A stretch of 34,483 nt of DNA. It comes from Rhodocyclaceae bacterium (lineage in GTDB: Bacteria > Pseudomonadota > Gammaproteobacteria > Burkholderiales > Rhodocyclaceae). The stretch's first letter is position 1. Each line of letters opens with the position of its first letter. Location of the stretch: the NCBI GenBank assembly GCA_025361105.1, contig JANYAW010000369.1:1-34483 (forward strand), read 5' to 3'. The notes beneath the pieces were generated by a model that saw nothing but the letters and a program-made list of their open reading frames with translations, had not been told where the DNA came from and searched no databases. Below are positions 32,558 through 34,483 of the stretch, in pieces. The position numbers were made by a program, and so were the translations under genes.

Positions 32558-34483
32558 ATGGATGTATCGCGTATTCGTGTGTTGCGAGGGCCAAATTTAT
32601 GGAGCCGTCACACCTCCGTTGAAGCTATCGTGGCTTGTGCGCCGGATGAATGTGAGATCGACACGATGCCAGGGTTTGAAGCGCGAGTGCGTGCGCGTTT
32701 TCCCGAGCTTGGGCAATTGCAACCCAAGGGCCATCTCGACCCGATGTCGCTCGCCCATGTGCTCGAAGCGGCGACTTTGGGGCTGCAAATTCAAGCCGGT
32801 TGTCCGGTGACATTTAGTCGCACACAAGCCACGGTTGATGTCGGCGTCTTTCAATTGGTGGTTGAATACACCGAGGAAAGCGTGGGACGCATGGCGCTGG
32901 AAATGGCGCAGGAACTGGTCGAATCAGCGCGCACCGATACACCGTTCGATTTGACCGCATCGCTGGCCAAGCTTAAAGAGACAGACGAGGACGTGCGCTT
33001 GGGTCCATCGACAGGCGCAATAGTGCATGCAGCAGTTTTGCATGGCATTCCGTATCGACGCTTGACGCAGGGGAGTTTGGTGCAGTTCGGTTGGGGTTCG
33101 AAACAGCGGCGAATTCAAGCGGCGGAAATCGATTCCACCAGCGCGATTGCCGAATCCATTGCGCAGGACAAACAACTCACTAAACGCTTGCTCAAAGCCG
33201 CTGGCGCCTCGGTGCCGACTGGTCGTCCGGTCGATGATGTGGACGATGCGTGGGCAGCGGCGTTGGAGATTGGTTTACCAGTGGTGGTCAAGCCGCAAGA
33301 TGGCAATCAAGGCAAAGGTGTGACGGTCAATATCGTCACCCGTGATCATCTGGAAATCGCTTTTAACGCAGCCAAGGAATTTCGCCGCAACATCATGGTC
33401 GAAAGTTATATGCCGGGCCATGACTTTCGCATGCTGGTGGTCGGCGATAAATTGATTGCCGCCGCCCGCCGCGATTCGCCTTTTGTGGTCGGAGATGGCG
33501 TGCACACGATTGTTGAATTGGTCGCCCAAATCAACACCGACCCACGCCGCGGCGATGGTCACGCCACCCCGATGACGCGGATCCGGATTGATGAAATCGC
33601 CGTCGCGCGCATTGCGATTCAAGGCTTCACACCTCAATCTATCCCGCCCAAAGGTCAGCGCGTGGTGTTGCGTAACAACGCGAATTTGTCCACTGGCGGT
33701 ACGGCCACTGATGTCACTGATGACGTGCATCCCGATGTAGCCGCTAGTGCAGTAGCCGCAGCGCAGATGATCGGTTTGGACATATGTGGCGTGGATATCG
33801 TCTGCGATACCGTGTTAAGACCGCTGGAAGAAACCGGTGGCGGCATCGTTGAAGTCAATGCCGCGCCGGGACTTCGCATGCACACCGCGCCGTCGTTTGG
33901 CAAAGGTCGGCCAGTAGGCGAAGCGGTAATTGCGGCACTCTATCCCGACGGCGGCGATGGTCGTATTCCTCTGGTCGCAGTGACCGGAACGAATGGCAAG
34001 ACAACAACGGTGCGACTGATTTCACACCTGATTGCGGCCAGCGGTTTACGCGTCGGCATGACTAATACCGACGGCGTTTATGTGCAGGGCAAACGTATCG
34101 ACACCGGAGATTGTTCCGGCCCACGCAGTGCGCGCAATGTGTTGATGCATCCCGATGTTGATGCAGCGGTGTTTGAGACCGCGCGTGGCGGCATGCTGCG
34201 TGAAGGCTTGGCTTTTGATCGCTGCAAGGTTGCGGTGGTTACCAACATTGGTTTGGGTGATCATTTGGGGCTAAATTACATCACCAGCGTCGCCGATTTG
34301 GCGGTGCTCAAACGCGTCATCGTGCAAAACGTTGCGCCTGCAGAAGCGGGTGGCGTCGGCGTGCTCAACGCCGCCGATCCATTGGTGGTAAAGATGGCTG
34401 GCGATTGCCCCGGCGAAATTATTTATTTTGCGGTTGATCAAAATTTGCCGGTGATGGCGGCGCATCGTGCGCGTGGGCATCGG
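32558..34483 (+). CDS. cphA: cyanophycin synthetase CphA (3' end missing)
   Basis: Polymerises aspartate and arginine into multi-L-arginyl-poly-L-aspartate granules using ATP. 642 codons are visible, open to the window edge; the full protein should be about 870. N-domain residues 1-160; ATP-grasp 160-470 with VVVKPQDGNQGKGV (242-255) and IVEVNAAPGLRMH; Mur-ligase domain from about 472 with intact P-loop VTGTNGKTTT (475-484). The N-domain has HVLEA where the paralogue has HILEH, so the second His of HxxEH is lost. AGGAAAA precedes the ATG by 9 bases. It probably forms an operon with the short paralogue. Confidence 0.95.
   Translation, partial: MDVSRIRVLRGPNLWSRHTSVEAIVACAPDECEIDTMPGFEARVRARFPELGQLQPKGHLDPMSLAHVLEAATLGLQIQAGCPVTFSRTQATVDVGVFQLVVEYTEESVGRMALEMAQELVESARTDTPFDLTASLAKLKETDEDVRLGPSTGAIVHAAVLHGIPYRRLTQGSLVQFGWGSKQRRIQAAEIDSTSAIAESIAQDKQLTKRLLKAAGASVPTGRPVDDVDDAWAAALEIGLPVVVKPQDGNQGKGVTVNIVTRDHLEIAFNAAKEFRRNIMVESYMPGHDFRMLVVGDKLIAAARRDSPFVVGDGVHTIVELVAQINTDPRRGDGHATPMTRIRIDEIAVARIAIQGFTPQSIPPKGQRVVLRNNANLSTGGTATDVTDDVHPDVAASAVAAAQMIGLDICGVDIVCDTVLRPLEETGGGIVEVNAAPGLRMHTAPSFGKGRPVGEAVIAALYPDGGDGRIPLVAVTGTNGKTTTVRLISHLIAASGLRVGMTNTDGVYVQGKRIDTGDCSGPRSARNVLMHPDVDAAVFETARGGMLREGLAFDRCKVAVVTNIGLGDHLGLNYITSVADLAVLKRVIVQNVAPAEAGGVGVLNAADPLVVKMAGDCPGEIIYFAVDQNLPVMAAHRARGHR

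Overview
The gene content and order point to a betaproteobacterial chromosome, most likely Burkholderiales-like, with moderate GC. The runs dedD-cvpA-purF-metZ, lpxH-ppiB-ppiA, rpmB-rpmG-radC-coaBC-dut and clpS-clpA are all familiar from that class. The window is dense with intact genes. No transposase, phage gene, rRNA operon or CRISPR array was seen. The only RNA gene found is a tRNA-Leu(CAG).

Layout. 1-4049 (+): the 3' part of a DedD-type SPOR gene, cvpA, purF and metZ. 4069-8295 (-): a run with short overlaps that makes a TPR lipoprotein-like or secreted protein, an L,D-transpeptidase, periplasmic and cytoplasmic cyclophilins and LpxH, so it is largely an envelope cluster. 8512-9927 (+): cysS. 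10066-10150 (-): tRNA-Leu, divergent from rnr (10176-12494, +), followed by a membrane fatty-acid desaturase. 13782-15022 (-): rpmB, rpmG and a frameshifted radC. 15066-16719 (+): coaBC and dut. 16798-20833: glyoxylate shunt, with aceB (-), a divergent LysR regulator (+) and aceA (-). 20996-24159 (-): clpS, clpA and an RraA-like gene. 24293-24838 (+): a cold-shock gene with a strong promoter, a leader of about 220 nt and a terminator. 24949-26328 (+): an RluE-type pseudouridine synthase, a DUF192 protein and a small membrane protein. 26329-27358: a patchy islet carrying a DUF1579-like gene. 27359-34483: a cyanophycin locus, with a DUF1854 gene and an unusual ABC exporter-type protein (-) divergent from two cyanophycin synthetase genes (+); the second runs off the window.

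The most unusual signal is a dispersed repeat of about 31 bp, present in seven copies plus one rearranged partial copy. Five full copies lie between genes. Two lie inside essential genes (lpxH and cysS), in the same reading frame, and add the peptide PVGAG(D/N)TPLN to variable loops. This looks like a small mobile or REP-like palindromic element that proteins tolerate. Two of the copies sit beside the islet, where a 19-codon stub of the DUF1854 gene's 3' end survives with almost only synonymous differences. That suggests a piece of a related genome was recombined in.

In the cyanophycin locus the two synthetases appear to have lost opposite parts. The first has a destroyed Mur-ligase P-loop and no C-terminal lobe but keeps an HxxEH motif in its N-domain. 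The second keeps the P-loop but has lost the second His of HxxEH. They may work as a complementary pair.
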